The translations under genes were made by a program, and so were the position numbers. DNA of 48,551 bases from Chitinophagales bacterium (GTDB lineage Bacteria; Bacteroidota; Bacteroidia; Chitinophagales; UBA2359): assembly GCA_041392475.1 (NCBI GenBank), contig JAWKLZ010000005.1, positions 1-48,551 of the forward strand, given 5' to 3'. The first letter of the stretch is position 1; every line of letters begins with the position of its first letter. The notes under the pieces were generated by a model. That model saw nothing but the letters and a program-made list of their open reading frames with translations. It ran no database searches and had not been told where the DNA came from. Shown here one piece after another: positions 1-8,563 of this stretch.

Positions 1-48
1 TCTTAGTGATTGGTTACTCGTCACCAATTACTCATTACTACTCACTAA

Positions 49-1725
49 TTATTCCCTCAACATTCGCCAAAATAGGGCTAACAACATCACACCCGAAAAG
101 ATAAGTCCTATCAAACTAATGTATGGGATTCCATAGCTACTCACAGGCCCTGCGGCAGCTCCTGCGGTCATGCCAATGGCTGAAGCAATCAGTATTCCAA
201 CAATCAATAGGGTGAGAATAAAGCGATTACCAAGCCGCTCAAAAGACTGCATGAGGGTAGTAAAACCTTCAATTTCTACTCGTGACTGATATTTGCCTTG
301 ACGCATCTGCTTCAAAATCTCGCGTGCTTCCATCGGAAAACTATAGGCGAGACTCATAAAACTGGTGAAGACAGTATAGGCATCCGAAGCCAAATTTTTG
401 GGCGAATATTGTTCTTGAATCAGCTTTGCACCATAGGGTTTTACGTATTGAAATACATTCATATCGGGATGTATCGTTTTTCCGATACCCTCCAAAATCG
501 CCATTGCCCGCAAAATGATGAAAATACTGCCCGGTACTCGCAGTTTGTAGGTGTAAATCAGCTTCTGTATTCGAGAAGTTAAGTCTGCTATGCTGCTTTC
601 ACCAATGTCTAAAGCCGAAAAGTCTTCGACCAAAAGATTGAGGTCTTGCTCCAATGCCCGCATGTCATTTATTTGATCGTCAATGGCTAACTTCCGCAAG
701 TTGAGTGCCATTGCCTGTGCATTTTGTTGGGTCATACCAATGAAAATACCCGCAAAGGCATATTTGTCCCGGCGGGTTAATTTACCCACCATGCCAAAGT
801 CAATCAAACAAATCATGCCGTCTTCTCGCACCAATACATTGCCAGGATGTGGGTCGGCGTGGAAATAGCCAAATTCAAAAATCTGTGAAAGGTAAATATT
901 CATGCCCTGTTCGGCAATTCGGGTAGGAATCAAGCCCCATTTTTTGATTTGTTCGATATCCGTGATTTTGCAGCCCTTGATAAACTCCAAAACCAATACA
1001 CGCCCTGTTGAAATAGATTTGTAGGCATTAGGTACATAAAAATCATTGCGGCCTTTGTAAAACTCTCTGAATTGAAGGATATTGCGAGCTTCGTTTTTGT
1101 AGTCGAGTTCCTTTTGCATATTGCGCTCAAAGGCTTCAACCACATCCATTGGATTCAAAATACCCAAAGATTCAAAATATCCTTGTCCTCGCCTGACGAT
1201 TTCTTTGACAATCGAAATATCGGTTTCTATCAATTGCGCTACTTCAGGACGCTGCACCTTGACCACTACCCTTTCACCTGACTTCAATTTGGCTGCATAA
1301 ACCTGACCAATTGAAGCCGAACCTATGGTTTTTTCATTGAAGTAACTAAAAATGGCTTCTAATGGCTTACCTGTATCTTCTTCAATGATTTGCCGTGCCA
1401 ATTCGTATTTGAAAGGCGGCACACTGTCCTGCAATTTTTCGAGTTCGGCAATGAGTTCTTTGGGTAAAATATCGGGTCGGTTGCTCAAGACTTGCGCTCC
1501 TTTGATAAACGTTGCGCCCAGTTCTTCTACTGCCATACGCACCCGTTCCCAACGGCTGTATTCAAAAACAGGCTTTTCTTCTCGCAGCCAAGTCAGTCGC
1601 TTTTTTTGAGGCACAAAGTTTTGCAGGGGAGTATTTGTCACCACATCTTCAAAACCATATTTGAACAAAATGGCAATGATTTCGCGGGTTCGATTGATAT
1701 TTTTGATTGTTTGGTCGAAAAGCAT
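49..1725 (-). CDS. ABC1/AarF/UbiB-family atypical kinase, membrane-anchored
   Basis: A 558-residue protein of the ABC1 (UbiB/ADCK) family, whose members support ubiquinone or other isoprenoid-lipid metabolism and act as atypical ATP-binding kinases or ATPases. The family landmarks are in order: the KxGQ-like region at residues 75-78, the SAS segment of the nucleotide loop near 136-138, the lysine of VVVKVQRP (K156), the catalytic DPHPGN (291-296) and the DFG triplet (309-311). Two hydrophobic helices at about 505-525 and 533-555 should anchor it in the inner membrane. The KxGQ hallmark reads K-G-A-Q, so Ala replaces the usual Gly. The start is the only ATG before the conserved N-terminal region. 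The family is certain; the lipid pathway served here is not, since no quinone genes are adjacent. Confidence 0.93.
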   Translation of the reverse strand: MLFDQTIKNINRTREIIAILFKYGFEDVVTNTPLQNFVPQKKRLTWLREEKPVFEYSRWERVRMAVEELGATFIKGAQVLSNRPDILPKELIAELEKLQDSVPPFKYELARQIIEEDTGKPLEAIFSYFNEKTIGSASIGQVYAAKLKSGERVVVKVQRPEVAQLIETDISIVKEIVRRGQGYFESLGILNPMDVVEAFERNMQKELDYKNEARNILQFREFYKGRNDFYVPNAYKSISTGRVLVLEFIKGCKITDIEQIKKWGLIPTRIAEQGMNIYLSQIFEFGYFHADPHPGNVLVREDGMICLIDFGMVGKLTRRDKYAFAGIFIGMTQQNAQAMALNLRKLAIDDQINDMRALEQDLNLLVEDFSALDIGESSIADLTSRIQKLIYTYKLRVPGSIFIILRAMAILEGIGKTIHPDMNVFQYVKPYGAKLIQEQYSPKNLASDAYTVFTSFMSLAYSFPMEAREILKQMRQGKYQSRVEIEGFTTLMQSFERLGNRFILTLLIVGILIASAIGMTAGAAAGPVSSYGIPYISLIGLIFSGVMLLALFWRMLRE

Positions 1726-1800
1726 GGAAGCGACAAATTTTAATCAAAACTACCAAATTCTGCATAAGGAATCAATTAAAATCAAAATGAAAATCAAAAT

Positions 1801-1834
1801 GAAAAAAATACATTGATTATCAGCCCACTGATAA
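1801..1834 (-). terminator. Possible intrinsic terminator after the thioredoxin-like gene
   Basis: TTATCAG (1817-1823) pairs with CTGATAA (1828-1834) around a 4-base loop, directly after the stop codon on the minus strand. Read on that strand, a T-rich run (A-run at 1802-1808 on the plus strand) follows about 8 bases beyond the stem. The stem is short and the T-run is displaced, so the call is moderate. Confidence 0.4.
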
Positions 1835-1835
1835 A

Positions 1836-2378
1836 TCATTTAACAATCTCTGTCATATCCTTCTCTAAGGAAATATTTGGACTTTCCACGATTCGCCCCA
1901 TTTCTTGGTCGCCTTTGTAGAAAATAATGGTGGGTACTCGCTGTATATCCAGACCTGTTTCGTATTCTTCGGGCGTTTCTTTGTACTTATCCATACTGAT
2001 AACCGTCAATTGGTTTTCATCAAATTGCAGGTCGTCAAGGATTTTATAAAAATGAGGTACTTCTCTTTGACTATCAGGACACCATGTTCCCATAAACACC
2101 TTCACTTCTACGTTTTCCAGTTTTCCCTGCAAAACCGCCAAAGTAGTTTCGTCCACCTCGTATTCGTTGTAACTGGCTTGAAACCAGTCGTTGTAGTTTT
2201 CTTTCATAAAACCTTCTCGATTGACTTTTCCGATTAGGTAACTTGATCCAAATACAGGTTTCACTTCTTGATTCATGCTTTGTTGAGTTGATGCCTGAGG
2301 TTGGGCTTTTGCTTCGTGCATGGTTTTGCAGGATGCAAACAAAAGGGTGGTAATTAGAAGGAACAATAGGTTTTTCAT
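1836..2378 (-). CDS. Thioredoxin-fold lipoprotein with a single active-site Cys
   Basis: A 180-residue predicted lipoprotein: a hydrophobic signal (residues 1-16) ends in a lipobox with C17. The mature part has a thioredoxin/TlpA-like core, with a beta strand leading into W-C-P-D-S (99-103), a following helix and a cis-proline motif RVPT (147-150). The second active-site cysteine is replaced by Ser103, so it cannot work as a normal dithiol oxidoreductase. It could act by a monothiol mechanism, reduce a specific partner, or bind one. Between C17 and the domain lies a low-complexity linker (about 20-42). It is probably anchored in the outer or inner membrane facing the periplasm. The fold is well supported; the substrate is unknown. 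Confidence 0.8.
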   Translation of the reverse strand: MKNLLFLLITTLLFASCKTMHEAKAQPQASTQQSMNQEVKPVFGSSYLIGKVNREGFMKENYNDWFQASYNEYEVDETTLAVLQGKLENVEVKVFMGTWCPDSQREVPHFYKILDDLQFDENQLTVISMDKYKETPEEYETGLDIQRVPTIIFYKGDQEMGRIVESPNISLEKDMTEIVK

Positions 2379-2440
2379 ACAAACAAATTAATGAGGTTAG
2401 CAATGTTGGTTCTTTGATAATTTTTGTAGATTCTATAAAA

Positions 2441-2518
2441 GACTTCGGTAGTTTCGCAAACAATTTTTTTTGCATAAAATGCCTCTGTAATCTTTTCAAA
2501 GGATAAACTACCGAAGTC
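2441..2518. repeat. Inverted repeat, 14-bp perfect arms with a 50-bp spacer
   Basis: GACTTCGGTAGTTT (2441-2454) is perfectly complementary to AAACTACCGAAGTC (2505-2518). It lies in the spacer between the thioredoxin-like gene and the PorP/SprF-type gene. Its architecture matches the unrelated-sequence pair at 39023-39103, which suggests a REP/REPIN-like intergenic element. Confidence 0.7.
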
Positions 2519-2613
2519 TCACTTCACAGACTTTGTCAAATAACCGCAATGTTTTGCAGGCATTAAACCCCAATTGAAGGAAGTTTGTTTATTGCAGCAA
2601 ATGACAGAAATAG

Positions 2614-2648
2614 AAAAAGGCAGCAACCTACAATTTTGGTTACTGCCT
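2614..2648 (-). terminator. Intrinsic terminator of the PorP/SprF-type gene
   Basis: On the minus strand an 11-bp stem (2638-2648 with 2618-2628, one mismatch) closes a 9-base loop and is followed by a short T-run (A-run at 2614-2618 on the plus strand). It lies about 30 bases past the stop of the minus-strand gene at 2676. Confidence 0.7.
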
Positions 2649-2675
2649 ATTATTCTTTTTGCCATTTCTATTTTT

Positions 2676-3644
2676 TTAGAAAAACCTCGGAGATTTGATT
2701 CGACCGCTTTCTCTCTTCACATCATACGACAACATGATTTCGTGAGAACCCGTAGTATAATCACTCAAGTCGCTCAATGTCAAATCATAAGCATAGCCAA
2801 TTTTTACACCATTTTGCAATTGAAGGGCTACAATAAAGTCTAAGGATTCGGGCGCAGTACCTTGATCGGCTCTAAAGGAAGTACCCAACCAAATGGTTTC
2901 TTTGAACAAAGCCATCAAGCTAAGGTCAAATTGTATGGGTGCATTGCCTGGCACCATTTTGAAAAGCACCGAAGGGCGAAGTTTGATTTCATCACCAAAT
3001 ACCATTCCAGCGGTCACATAGTAGTGTCTGAATTCACGGGCAATCTTCTCAATAGCAGCATCTTGATCTCTAAAATTGTTGGTCAACAAACGAGGAACAG
3101 ACAGTCCGATATAGTATTTGTTAGGCAAGAAATAATACGCTCCCAATCCGAAGTTAGGTAGAACTTTGCTCATATCGTCACCACTGTTGAATATAGGGTC
3201 AATCGTTGGGTCAATGACGCTGTTGCCTTGTGCTTCACTCAGGCTTTTCTGCATATAGGTTGCACCTGCACTGATTCCCAAATTGAGCATCGGGGTTTCT
3301 CCTCTTCTACTCGATTTGAGGCAATAGGCATAACTCGCAAAACCGCTGTAAACTTTGGTCAAACCGATTTCGTCAAACTGTAAATTCAAACCCAAACCCA
3401 CCTTGCCGTCTTCAACGACTTTGGAGTGTGCGCTTAGGTTTGCGGTTTGTGGCGCACCTTCAATGTTGACCCACTGTTTGCGGTATAACGCCGCCAATGC
3501 CAAACCATCGCCGCTACCTGCATAAGCTGGATTGAAGGCCAAATTGTTGAACATATATTGTGAAAAACGGGTATCTTGTTGGGCAAAACTTGAAGTACAA
3601 GTCATGGCTAAACAACAGATTATCAGCAGTAGAATCTTTTTCAT
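2676..3644 (-). CDS. PorP/SprF-family type IX secretion outer-membrane protein
   Basis: A 322-residue PorP/SprF-family protein. It has a signal peptide (about 1-21, ending ...SSFAQ), the family-typical opening of the mature protein (QYMFNNLAFNPAYAGS, about 29-44) and alternating amphipathic strands expected of a small outer-membrane beta-barrel. PorP and SprF proteins work with the T9SS, some as partners that help display or secrete a particular cargo such as an adhesin. Many paralogues occur in one genome, and most sit next to their cargo gene. Here no large adhesin gene is adjacent, so the partner cannot be inferred. It is transcribed alone on the minus strand and has its own terminator. 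Confidence 0.92.
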   Translation of the reverse strand: MKKILLLIICCLAMTCTSSFAQQDTRFSQYMFNNLAFNPAYAGSGDGLALAALYRKQWVNIEGAPQTANLSAHSKVVEDGKVGLGLNLQFDEIGLTKVYSGFASYAYCLKSSRRGETPMLNLGISAGATYMQKSLSEAQGNSVIDPTIDPIFNSGDDMSKVLPNFGLGAYYFLPNKYYIGLSVPRLLTNNFRDQDAAIEKIAREFRHYYVTAGMVFGDEIKLRPSVLFKMVPGNAPIQFDLSLMALFKETIWLGTSFRADQGTAPESLDFIVALQLQNGVKIGYAYDLTLSDLSDYTTGSHEIMLSYDVKRESGRIKSPRFF

Positions 3645-4153
3645 TACTGTATTGTATTGGTTAAATCATGTAGAACTTGGCAAGAAAAATAAAAATTGGG
3701 CTTGCATACAGTAATAGACAAAAACCATGCTAAAACACCTTTTTCGTCAATAGATGTCTGTGCCAAAAAGCTGGATTTGATTCGTCATAAAATGGTTTTC
3801 AGGAAACAAATAACATTTTTTATACGCTCACAACTTTCTTTTTATAAATTGTTTAGGCATTATCTTTTATTCCAAAAACACTTTTTACCTCATCGTGACA
3901 TTTTTTTCAATTTCGTTATTAATTGACTTTTCCATGACAATAAGGTGACGATTTGTACTGTTTGGACTGTAAAGAACAGAAATTTTCTCAACGGCTTTGT
4001 GTTTCATAGTTGATTATTGTTGCAATTTATTTCACCACCAACTTCCCCCTTTCCCTTCAATGCTCACTTTATACAAATACAATCTACTTTCCCAACCTTC
4101 AATATATAGCTACATCTAATCATTCATTCAATAAGCTCCAAACAATTTTACAT
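3645..4153. other. Non-coding spacer before the PorP/SprF-type gene
   Basis: About 500 AT-rich bases separate the PorP/SprF-type gene from the end of the gld operon. No convincing ORF, tRNA or other structured RNA was seen. The first 80 bases upstream of 3644 should hold the promoter of that gene, but no clean TAnnTTTG element was found. Confidence 0.5.
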
Positions 4154-4187
4154 AAAAAAAGCCACTCAAAATCAATTGAATGGCTTT
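4154..4187 (-). terminator. Intrinsic terminator of the gldA-gldF-gldG-DUF4340 operon
   Basis: AAGCCACTCAA (4159-4169) pairs with TTGAATGGCTT (4176-4186), one mismatch, around a 6-base loop. Read on the minus strand the stem is followed by a run of seven T. It lies about 50 bases past the last gene of the operon. Confidence 0.8.
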
Positions 4188-4234
4188 ACGTCGTACTTTT
4201 ATAAGAACCGCTTTCGCAGTTAGTTTTCATTGTA

Positions 4235-4894
4235 TCATTCCACAAGGGTAGAATCACCCACTTCCTCCAATGTAGGTTCAGGCGGTGCAAGAACAAAAGC
4301 AGAAGCCCCTTGATTGAAGGCAAAACTCAACATTCCATCCACTGCATAAATTTCATCTTCCCCTTCCAAGCGCACATAAGAGGTAATCTCAGGGCGTTGT
4401 TGCTGCTGCTGCATTTGCTGTCGTGGATCAGCACCTGCTGGTGTTTTGGGTTGAGCAACGGTAAATTTACCCACATACAAATCCAAACTCGTTTTATCCC
4501 CTTCCATGACCTTCAATCGGGTTGTTTCGCTGCCTTCGACTTTGTATTCTGCCCACTTGTCTTTGTTTTTGGAGACAACCCGCTGCGGTTTGACCGTTTC
4601 AAGCATCGCAATCATGCTATTTATCCTGCTGCTGTCACCTGCTTGAATTGCGCCATTTTCGTCCGTCACCGTCCAATTACCAGACCCATCCTTCACCATT
4701 TTAATTTCCTGTCCACCATTGTTTTGTGGAGATAAATAAACGGCTGTCACTGCATCGGGGTCAATCGTTACTATTTCCTCTTTGAAGGTGCTGCTGCCTT
4801 TTTTGCTGTTTTGTAGCAACATCAAAGCCACTAAAGCTGCAAGCAATCCTACAACTCCAATCAATAAGGTATTGGAAAATCGTTTTTTTGACAT
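4235..4894 (-). CDS. DUF4340-like membrane-anchored protein of the gld ABC operon
   Basis: A 219-residue protein with one N-terminal membrane helix (about 9-27) and a soluble periplasmic part that starts with a beta-rich module resembling DUF4340 (strand, then D-x-D-A-V-T-A-V-Y-L, then G-x-W-T-V around residue 73). Proteins with DUF4340 are often encoded beside GldG-type proteins and ABC-2 permeases, and it is the last gene of such an operon here. Near residues 155-170 there is a Gln-rich stretch encoded by a CTG/TTG run on the plus strand. The C-terminus is acidic. A role as an accessory subunit of the GldA/F/G complex is inferred from position. The molecular function is unknown. Confidence 0.75.
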   Translation of the reverse strand: MSKKRFSNTLLIGVVGLLAALVALMLLQNSKKGSSTFKEEIVTIDPDAVTAVYLSPQNNGGQEIKMVKDGSGNWTVTDENGAIQAGDSSRINSMIAMLETVKPQRVVSKNKDKWAEYKVEGSETTRLKVMEGDKTSLDLYVGKFTVAQPKTPAGADPRQQMQQQQQRPEITSYVRLEGEDEIYAVDGMLSFAFNQGASAFVLAPPEPTLEEVGDSTLVE

Positions 4895-5023
4895 TTCTTT
4901 TTATTGTGTTAAGGTTTTTGTGTTGGGATGTTGATGTATTAAGGTATTAATGTTGCTTGTATGGGTTTTGTTTTTTTGTGTTCCCGAATAAGGTCGTTGA
5001 GTATTCCCACAAAATTCTTGTGA

Positions 5024-5052
5024 TCTCCGTGTCATCGTGCCTCTGTGTTCAA
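5024..5052. repeat. 29-bp intergenic repeat, copy 1
   Basis: This copy matches 5132-5160 at 27 of 29 positions. The shared core is GTGCCTCTGTGTTCAA. A spurious minus-strand ORF (4901-5188) passes through both copies and encodes E-H-R-G-T twice, as expected from a repeat and not from a gene. Confidence 0.75.
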
Positions 5053-5131
5053 TTATACACTCATTCATCTCCAAATTCTTATAATACTCTCGAACAAGAT
5101 TCCTACGGAATGACAAATTAAAAGAGAAGAA

Positions 5132-5160
5132 TCTCTGTGTCACCGTGCCTCTGTGTTCAA
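5132..5160. repeat. 29-bp intergenic repeat, copy 2
   Basis: Second copy of the element at 5024-5052, in the same orientation, ending just before the stop codon of gldG. Between the copies lies a small hairpin ATTCC-TAC-GGAAT near 5099-5111. Together they fill most of the 269-base gap between gldG and the DUF4340 gene. Confidence 0.75.
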
Positions 5161-5163
5161 AAA

Positions 5164-6678
5164 TCAACCATATTTTTCCGACATCCATTTCATTTTCCTT
5201 CGGTTACGGATTTGAGAGCGAATAAATCCATAAAAAACAATCAAGAAAATCGGCAAAAAGAAATTACCATATTTTACAAAACTTCTTTCACTATCACTCA
5301 ACTCCTTTTGAATCGGTCGAGAAGTAACAACCTTATTTCGCAAGTCTGTCAAACCTGTATCGTCTGACAACCAATCAATTCCATTCGCCAAAAAGTTGAT
5401 ATTATCAGGCTGCAATCCTTGTGCTTGTTGCCCGATACCATTCACTGCAAAATCACCGTCCCCATATACCACCATTTTCGACAAGCCCTTTTCCCATACA
5501 CCTGCTATGGTCAATCGAGAAGTAGGAAAATCTGCGGCCGTCCATTCTTTTTGCAGGGTAGTTGCATCGAAAGTGATAGGCGGTTGTGCCATACCCGATC
5601 TATCTGAAGTATAAGCAATTGGAGTGAATTTTGCCTCCGTATCCGTTGCAGTATAGGTGATGGAACTTGCAAAAGGTAAAATCAACTGCTCCAAACCTTT
5701 GGTAATGGGGTGGTCCGAAAAGTTTTTAATCAAAGGAAGGTAAGGGAATTTTACCTGTTCATTGATGGTAAAAAATCCTTGCTGCCTCTGCATCGTAATG
5801 CTTCCACTGTTCACATCCATCACAAAATTGGGATTGACGGTGATGCCCTTCGATTCGAGCCACGTTTCTAAACCTGTATAAACCTCTGTCCCAGAGCCTG
5901 TTTGTAAATCTGCATTAACTCGATTCAAGGCAATCAATACACCTTTGCCAGCGTTCACAAATTTATCAAGATTCGCAAGTTCGGCAGGGGAAATCGTGTC
6001 TTTTGGAGCAACGATGACCAAGGTTTCAAAGTCTGTCACCAAAGCCGTATCGCTCAACAAAGCAGTTTGGGCGTTGTACAACACATCCAAGGTTTCTTTT
6101 ACTTGCTGCATTGCATCCAATCCAGCTTCTCCATGTCCGCCCACAAAACCAATCTTGGGCTTATTGGTAGCCGATATTTTTTTGATGGCCGAAGACATAG
6201 CATATTCCATTGCGCCTTCTTGCGAAATGATGGGAATAACTTCCGATTGGTCTTTGTAGCTGAACTTTGCGCCCAAATAAACGCGTTGTTGCTTCATCTG
6301 ATCCCGCTCACGCATATTCACCATCCCAGGTTGCATTCCTTCCTTCATCGCCTCTTGTTCCAACTCCTCGCTCTCATTGGGGTTCACAAACTTGTATTCG
6401 ATATTGCCACCCGAACGATTCGAGTATTCGGTCAGCATGTCCTCAAAACTTGTTTTTATTCGCTCCAAATTTGGAGGCATATCTTCGGAGAAATAGGCCG
6501 TAACGGTAACAGTTTCATCCAACTCCTTCAAAATGTCTTTGGTTGCTTGACTCAAGGTATAACGTTTGTCACCCGTAAAATCCAATCGAAGGAAATATTG
6601 ACTGACCAAAAAATTGAGTAAGATGATGATGGCTAAGACCAGTAAAACCCGCAATCTGATTCCACCTTTGGTTAGCAT
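5164..6678 (-). CDS. gldG: GldG-type auxiliary subunit of an ABC transporter
   Basis: A 504-residue protein with a membrane helix near each end (about 8-27 and 470-488) and a large periplasmic region between them. After the first helix comes the family signature D-x-T-x-x-K-R-Y-T-L-S (about residues 34-44), typical of GldG and of the ABC-transporter auxiliary domain. A Rossmann-like segment with GFVGGHGE follows near 175-182. In Flavobacterium, GldA, GldF and GldG form an ABC system needed for gliding; wider homologues exist in non-gliding bacteria, where the substrate is not known. The gene follows gldA and gldF on the same strand. Length is a little shorter than the Flavobacterium protein. 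Calling it GldG is secure at family level only. Confidence 0.88.
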   Translation of the reverse strand: MLTKGGIRLRVLLVLAIIILLNFLVSQYFLRLDFTGDKRYTLSQATKDILKELDETVTVTAYFSEDMPPNLERIKTSFEDMLTEYSNRSGGNIEYKFVNPNESEELEQEAMKEGMQPGMVNMRERDQMKQQRVYLGAKFSYKDQSEVIPIISQEGAMEYAMSSAIKKISATNKPKIGFVGGHGEAGLDAMQQVKETLDVLYNAQTALLSDTALVTDFETLVIVAPKDTISPAELANLDKFVNAGKGVLIALNRVNADLQTGSGTEVYTGLETWLESKGITVNPNFVMDVNSGSITMQRQQGFFTINEQVKFPYLPLIKNFSDHPITKGLEQLILPFASSITYTATDTEAKFTPIAYTSDRSGMAQPPITFDATTLQKEWTAADFPTSRLTIAGVWEKGLSKMVVYGDGDFAVNGIGQQAQGLQPDNINFLANGIDWLSDDTGLTDLRNKVVTSRPIQKELSDSERSFVKYGNFFLPIFLIVFYGFIRSQIRNRRKMKWMSEKYG

Positions 6679-6781
6679 AATATTGTTATTTTTTTTGAAT
6701 TAAAATTTAAGATAAAAGATTTCAGAAGCAAAGAATTAGGATTGAAATTATCTTTTGTCTTTCTTCTCATGTCTTATTTGT

Positions 6782-7510
6782 CTAATCCACTACATTTCGT
6801 TTTGACAACATTGCTTCGGTCAAGACCAAGCAAAACGCAGTGATAGACAGGAAATATACGATGTCCTTGGTGTCAATCACTCCTCTAATCATCGAATCGT
6901 AATGCACCCGTAAACTCATGTAGTCTAATAAATTGGCAAGCCAACCACCCGATGCTGCTTGCGCCAAAAAGCCAAACAAGAGGGCAAATAACAGGTTGAG
7001 CATCAACGACAATAAGATGGCTACGATTTGATTGTTGGTGATGCTGCTCGCAAACAAGCCAATACCGATATAGGCACTGCTCATCAACAAAATTCCCAAG
7101 TACCCTACCAAAACCGCACCGTGATCAACAGAACCAAGCCATGCAGCAGTGAAGTAATAGGGTAAACTGAAAACAAGCGTCACTGCAACCAATGCCAAAC
7201 ACGCCAAAAATTTACCGAAAATGATTTGCCAATCCGTCAAAGGGTTGGTTAGCAAGAGTTCGATGGTTCCCGATTTCTGTTCTTCTGCAAACATTCGCAT
7301 CGTCAATGCAGGAATGAAAAAGAACAAAGCCCAATAGGCAATGTCGAAAAAAGGAGCAATGCTCGCTTGTCCTCTCAAAAAAACATCTGCTCCAAAGAGC
7401 CAAGTGAAAAATCCACTAAAGCCCAAAAAAACGACAACCATGATATAGGCAATCAAAGAATCAAAAAAAGTGTTGAATTCCCGTTTTGCTATGGTGAATA
7501 TTTTGTTCAT
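6782..7510 (-). CDS. gldF: GldF-type ABC-2 permease
   Basis: A 242-residue ABC-2 permease with six hydrophobic segments and the conserved cytoplasmic stretch E-E-Q-K-S-G-T-I-E-L-L-L-T-x-P (about 79-93), which contacts the ATPase. It matches GldF in size and in the order gldA-gldF-gldG. The start chosen is the ATG at 7510; the longer reading begins at a GTG two codons upstream. The gap to gldA is 71 bases and to gldG 103 bases, so the three genes probably share a transcript. It should form the membrane pore or channel of the complex with GldA. What is moved, if anything, is unknown. Confidence 0.9.
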   Translation of the reverse strand: MNKIFTIAKREFNTFFDSLIAYIMVVVFLGFSGFFTWLFGADVFLRGQASIAPFFDIAYWALFFFIPALTMRMFAEEQKSGTIELLLTNPLTDWQIIFGKFLACLALVAVTLVFSLPYYFTAAWLGSVDHGAVLVGYLGILLMSSAYIGIGLFASSITNNQIVAILLSLMLNLLFALLFGFLAQAASGGWLANLLDYMSLRVHYDSMIRGVIDTKDIVYFLSITAFCLVLTEAMLSKRNVVD

Positions 7511-7569
7511 TGTCACTTTTAAATTAAAATAAGTTTGAAAATTACCCTTCGTATTCCGTCAAGCGTCAG

Positions 7570-7582
7570 TCGTCCAACGTTT
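7570..7582. repeat. 13-bp word shared with 42661-42673
   Basis: TCGTCCAACGTTT occurs here at the end of gldA and again in the spacer at 42661. Both sit in stretches built of similar words (GTCAGTCG, GTTAGTCG), which looks like a family of intergenic low-complexity repeats. Confidence 0.45.
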
Positions 7583-8508
7583 TACCCCATCGTCACATTC
7601 CTAAACACATCCTCCAAATCTCTTTCGATGGGAGTCAATTCGGTGAGAATCCACTGATTGTCCACACACATTTCAAAAATAGCTCGCCTTGAACCCACTC
7701 CTTGTTTACTTTTCACCTCATATAGATTTCCAGTTCCCGACCAGTCCACCAACTCTACAGTGTTGATGCTGCTCAATCGTTGAAAAACCTCATTTGGACT
7801 ACCTTCTTCAATGCGAACTCGGCTGATTTCGGCACCACTCGCTTGCTTCCGCAATTCGCTTGGCACTCCATCCGCCACAATTTTACCATCGTTGATGATA
7901 ACGATTCTATCACAAGTAGCTTCCACTTCTGGGAGAATGTGGGTGCTGAGAATAACCGTTTTCTGCTCGCCCACTCGTCGAATCAACTCACGAATTTCTA
8001 CGATCTGGTTGGGGTCAAGCCCCGTAGTCGGTTCGTCCAAAATCAATACTTCTGGGTCGTGAATCATGGCTTGCGCCAAGCCCACTCTTTGACGAAAACC
8101 TTTGGAGAGTTCGTCAATTCGCTTGTGTTTTTCCTTGTCCAATCCACAGACTTTTACCATTTCTCGGACTCTTGCATTGATATTGCTTTTGGCAACACCT
8201 TGAATTGCTGCTGCAAACTGCAGGTATTCAATGACAGGCATTTCGAGGTAAAGCGGATTGTGCTCGGGTAGGTAGCCAATGCACTGTTTGATGGCAGCCG
8301 CATCGTCTCTGATAGAGTAGTTTCCTACTTTCACATCGCCCTCAGAAGCAGCCATGTAGCAGGTGATGATTTTCATGGTAGTTGTCTTGCCAGCACCATT
8401 CGGACCGAGAAAGCCCAATATTTCCCCACTTTTCACTTCAAAGGAAATACCGTCCACTGCCCGTTGAGTGCCATATTTTTTTACCAAACTTTCAACTTGT
8501 ATATTCAT
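7582..8508 (-). CDS. gldA: GldA-type ABC transporter ATP-binding protein
   Basis: A 308-residue ABC ATPase, complete by motif: Walker A G-P-N-G-A-G-K-T-T (about 34-42), Q-loop region around G-Y-L-P-E-H (78-83), signature L-S-K-G-F-R-Q-R, Walker B V-L-I-L-D-E-P-T-T-G-L-D and the switch histidine in S-T-H-I-L. About 90 further residues at the C-terminus are typical of GldA and related drug/Na-type exporters. It is the first gene of the gldA-gldF-gldG-DUF4340 unit and lies behind a TATATTTG promoter element. Cytoplasmic, it should power the GldF permease. The family call is secure; assignment to gliding is inferred from order and phylum. Confidence 0.92.
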   Translation of the reverse strand: MNIQVESLVKKYGTQRAVDGISFEVKSGEILGFLGPNGAGKTTTMKIITCYMAASEGDVKVGNYSIRDDAAAIKQCIGYLPEHNPLYLEMPVIEYLQFAAAIQGVAKSNINARVREMVKVCGLDKEKHKRIDELSKGFRQRVGLAQAMIHDPEVLILDEPTTGLDPNQIVEIRELIRRVGEQKTVILSTHILPEVEATCDRIVIINDGKIVADGVPSELRKQASGAEISRVRIEEGSPNEVFQRLSSINTVELVDWSGTGNLYEVKSKQGVGSRRAIFEMCVDNQWILTELTPIERDLEDVFRNVTMG

Positions 8509-8555
8509 ACTGTTGGAGATGTAAGTTTAATTTTCTGATTGTAGATTTCGGACTG

Positions 8556-8563
8556 CAAATATA
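8556..8563 (-). promoter_or_regulatory. Bacteroidota-type -7 element (TATATTTG) upstream of gldA
   Basis: The minus strand reads TATATTTG here, 48 bases before the gldA start, matching the TAnnTTTG consensus of Bacteroidota housekeeping promoters. A clear -33 TTTG was not seen at the usual distance. Confidence 0.45.

Noticed and set aside
3645..4234. Possible tRNA or small RNA in the long spacer
   Set aside because: No cloverleaf, T-loop consensus or other RNA hallmark was found; only a terminator at the left end of the gld operon.
4901..5188. Minus-strand ORF of 95 residues between gldG and the DUF4340 gene
   Set aside because: It is built from two copies of an intergenic repeat and overlaps the end of gldG; the composition is not protein-like.
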